DNA of 64,000 nt from Volvox africanus (taxonomy: Eukaryota; Chlorophyta; Chlorophyceae; Chlamydomonadales; Volvocaceae): contig BSDZ01000051.1 in assembly GCA_030268105.1 (NCBI GenBank), positions 82,001-146,000 of the forward strand. The letters are read 5' to 3'. Positions within the stretch are counted from its first letter, which is position 1; every line of letters starts with the position of its first letter. The position numbers and the translations under genes were made by a program. The notes beneath the pieces are model-generated. The model had not been told where the DNA came from. It searched no databases and saw nothing but the letters and a program-made list of their open reading frames with translations. Below are positions 61,480 to 64,000 of this stretch, piece after piece.

Positions 61480-64000
61480 ATGGACTCTGACCTCGAGAGA
61501 TGTAATTGGAATCTTACGAATGGACAATGCGGAGCTTGGAATGGTAGTCAGCTTGGAATTGATGCGTTGCACCTGTCCGAACGGGCTTTCCAGCGGGGCT
61601 CCAACGGACCTGACTGGACCGCCTTGCCGGAGGGAGTTTTGCTTAATATCAGTCGCTTCCTAAATCCTCATACTGTCAGCAATGCACGTGCTGTATGCAG
61701 TCCTTGGCGAGGCGCGTTTAGCCTGAAGGTGCACACCGCACGGTTAGAAATTAGCGAGCACAGGGCCGCACAGGCGCGGGCTTTCATTCGAGCCTTTATC
61801 CGGGCATTCCCATCTACAACGGAGATTGTTCTGGACATCACCTTTCGACGTACTGCGCGAGAAAAAATCCAGGCTGCGCTCGAGGAGCACTTCCTTGCGC
61901 TTCAGGACTTTGGGTTCCAGGCGCTGCAGTTAAACCTCGATCTGAATTCTTTCAATGAAAGAAAGATAAAATTGCTTGACGTGTCTTTGCTGGCGGCGTG
62001 GAACGGGCTTGTCCGACTTACCCTGCAGGTGGGTCTGCCTCGTGTATCCAGTCCGGAGAACATCCCCCTTTCCCGGTCCAAATATTCTTCCCGCTTCCCC
62101 GCACTCATTCCTTTGGGGTTCTCTCTCTCTCTCTCTTTGTTTCATTCACACATCTACCCCTAATTTGTATGCCTGCCTGGATTTCCTCTGTTTTGCCTGC
62201 AATTGTCCCAGATTGGCATTCTCTCCGTCGGCTTGATTCATGACGAACACCTGCATTCCTTGGCTCTCTTTCATCCTCGTCCTCATGTGCTCTTCCCTGG
62301 TAGGAGTCTGGTTGGCGCTCTCAGCAGCTGCGAGTGGACGCCGCTACCGTCTTTTCCAGCTTGCCCGCATTGCAGGAGCTGTCCGTGGTGTGCAAGTATT
62401 CGGGACAGGCAAAGGCCAAATGGTGGAGACCGCCCACACATGCCGAAAGGCTGGCGGCACGCATGCCCACCTGGCCGCCGGCAGCAGCGGCGGCCCCTGC
62501 GGCAGCAGCTGTGGTAGCCGCAGGGTTGACGGATTCGACAGCAGCAGCGGTAGTGGCTGCGGCAGCAGTGGCCAAGGGCAGAGGCGCTGGCGGCGTCACT
62601 AGCAGAGGCGACTTGCTGAGACCTGGGTTGGGTCCAGATGGGCTAGGAAGGGCAACAGGGATGGTGTTACTGCCGGGACAACTCAATGTGGTCGATGAGG
62701 TCATGGAGGACGCAGCGGGGCCCGTGCGACTGCAGCTGCCTCCGCCGCTGCCTCCCTCTCAGAGGGCGGGGATTGGTACTGGGATGTCTGTGTGCCCTGT
62801 GGTGACGCAGCACCTGCGCTGTCAGATGACCCAGAACCAGAGCATGTCGGCAGAGCTTCAAAAGACGCTGAAGAGGATCACGCCAACGTTGCAGGTGCGT
62901 CTGGGCTGGTCTGGGCTGCATTAGGGGCAGGGCTCGGAGTTCTTTGGAGGTATGGGCATCCGATGGGCACGAGGCCGCGGGTGAGGTGCCCTCGGGGCAT
63001 GTGCGGATGGGGTGAGGTCAGAGGATTGCCTTGTGGACCTTTCTCGGCGCGCATACTCCCTGCACGGCATACAAGGCGATGATAGGGTCTGGATGGCATG
63101 GACGTGGTCTAGGACATCATCATCCCGTCAGACATCAACCTTGTTTCTCCCTGCCCGCTTCTTCCCCTTCTCCCCTCTGCTTCTGCATCCCTTTCCTTCA
63201 ATTCTGCCTCCCCACACACACACACACATTCTGCTGCTTCTTCTCTTCTTCGTTTTCCCTGCCCCAGTCGCACGTGTCAGCGCTTACCTTTGAGATTGTT
63301 GAAGAGACATATGCGGAGCCTTCCCGCTGCGCCACCCCCTTGGAGCTATCGGCACTGCCTGGCCTCAAATCTCTGACCGTTCTTTCTGGTGCAGAGGACG
63401 CCCTGTCCCACTCGAAACTTGACCTTGTGGGGGCCACGGGGCTGGAGACATTGGTGCTGTTTGACGTGTCTTGCGGCTGTTGGTGCTACAAGAAGCCCGG
63501 TCACGGCATTCCCCCTCGACTGCTGTCCGCGCCCCCTGCATATTTGCGGAGCCTGACAGTGGTGGGTTTTGTGGTGAACCAGTGTCAGAACCTGCACGCA
63601 CTATCGTCTCTGACCTGCTTGGAGGAGCTGCGGCTGGAGCAGCCGGATCCTGACTGCCTGGCAGCGGTAGGGGGGGAGCTGTTGCTGACCTGGCTCCCCA
63701 CCAGTCTCAGGAAGCTCAAGCTGCATTCGGTGGTGCTGCCTCCGTGCGGTGTGCCCATGGTGGCACTGACGGATGTACAGACGGGGTCGGCTGGGATCAG
63801 CTTGCAGCCGGCGCACCATGCGCTGTATGTTGGCGGAAGCGTCGCAGCGGCCTCCGGCCTGGCGACGGCAATGGCAATGGCGCCTTCGGCCTTGGCGCCG
63901 ACCGCTTCGTTCGCGTCTCATCCACAGCTATCCCTGGGAGCAGGGATGCCTGCCTGGTTAGGCGGTGGCGGCAACGGAACAGCAGCTGTAGCGGGCGGTG
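61480..64000 (+). CDS. F-box / leucine-rich-repeat protein (3' end beyond window)
   Basis: Three exons seen: 61480-62028, 62304-62894 and 63268 to the window edge, all phase 0. The N-terminal part has an F-box-like start 'ALPEGVLLNISRFLNPHTVS' followed by NARAVCSPWR (about 48-77), the motif that binds Skp1 in SCF ubiquitin ligases. LRR-like segments follow: 'LNSFNERKIKLLDVSLLAAW', 'FSSLPALQELSVVC', 'LSALPGLKSLTVLSGAEDAL', 'GLETLVLFDVSC', 'LRSLTVVGF', 'SLTCLEELRLEQPDP', 'SLRKLKLHSVVLP'. Exon 2 carries a long Ala-rich low-complexity insertion. A substrate-receptor role in protein turnover is inferred from the domain pair. An earlier in-frame ATG at 61384 is possible. The intron 1 acceptor (CCCTGGTAG before 62304) was chosen because it keeps the LRR frame. 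The frame is still open, Gly/Ala-rich, at 64000. Confidence 0.82.
63212..63228. repeat. (CA)n microsatellite
   Basis: Short CA repeat in the intron before the third F-box/LRR exon, followed by a pyrimidine-rich acceptor tract. Confidence 0.85.

Noticed and set aside
62212..62303. Separate exon of the F-box/LRR gene (IGILSVGLIHDEHLHSL)
   Set aside because: Using it shifts the frame unless a second very short intron is added; the single intron 62029-62303 ends in a pyrimidine-rich acceptor and keeps the LRR frame.

Overview
The window reads as nuclear DNA of a volvocine-type green alga (Chlamydomonadales). Evidence: genes are cut into many short exons with GT-AG introns; there is a Pro-rich secreted protein with repeated pherophorin-type modules; there is a fused CofG/CofH FO synthase of the kind known in green algae; short (CCCTAAAA)n stretches match the Chlamydomonas-type telomere unit TTTTAGGG; and TGTAA, the usual algal poly(A) signal, lies where expected after some genes. 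Exons are GC-richer than the AT-richer, repeat-laden spacers. No bacterial operon, CRISPR array, rRNA or convincing tRNA was seen. Most exon models were built by hand: phases were checked to add up and products were matched to families from memory, with no database search.

Layout. 1-3.5 kb is mostly non-coding, with two exons of a GST/thioredoxin-like gene (minus). 3.56-4.95 kb is the splicing factor YJU2 (minus), divergent from a LIKE-COV membrane protein gene (plus, 5.39-7.33 kb). That gene converges on an EB1 microtubule plus-end protein gene (minus, 7.69-9.33 kb), which in turn is divergent from a 16-exon FO synthase gene (plus, 9.89-21.66 kb). A long minus-strand gene (23.1-28.2 kb) starts with a Sec16-C-terminus-like module and ends with a p115/Uso1-like tail; its exon structure is uncertain. 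28.2-33 kb is gene-poor. A plastid fibrillin (PAP) gene lies at 32.98-34.75 kb (plus). 34.75-41.7 kb is a repeat-rich gap with degenerate CATCTAGATAC arrays. A TKL-type protein kinase occupies 41.73-46.02 kb (minus). A pherophorin-family gene is at 49.6-52.0 kb (minus). 52-59.4 kb is gene-poor and holds a roughly 1.07 kb foldback element. A conserved gene of unknown function lies at 59.45-61.25 kb (minus), and an F-box/leucine-rich-repeat gene starts at 61.48 kb (plus) and runs off the window.

These are independent eukaryotic genes, not a pathway cluster. Themes are RNA splicing (YJU2), membrane traffic (LIKE-COV, Sec16/p115-like), cytoskeleton (EB1), deazaflavin cofactor synthesis (FO synthase, likely serving DNA photolyase), plastid lipid bodies (fibrillin), signalling (kinase) and extracellular matrix (pherophorin). 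The items most worth a second look are the Sec16/p115-like gene with an in-frame TAG, the FO synthase with its large inter-domain insertion, the foldback element, and the CTAGA-repeat arrays.
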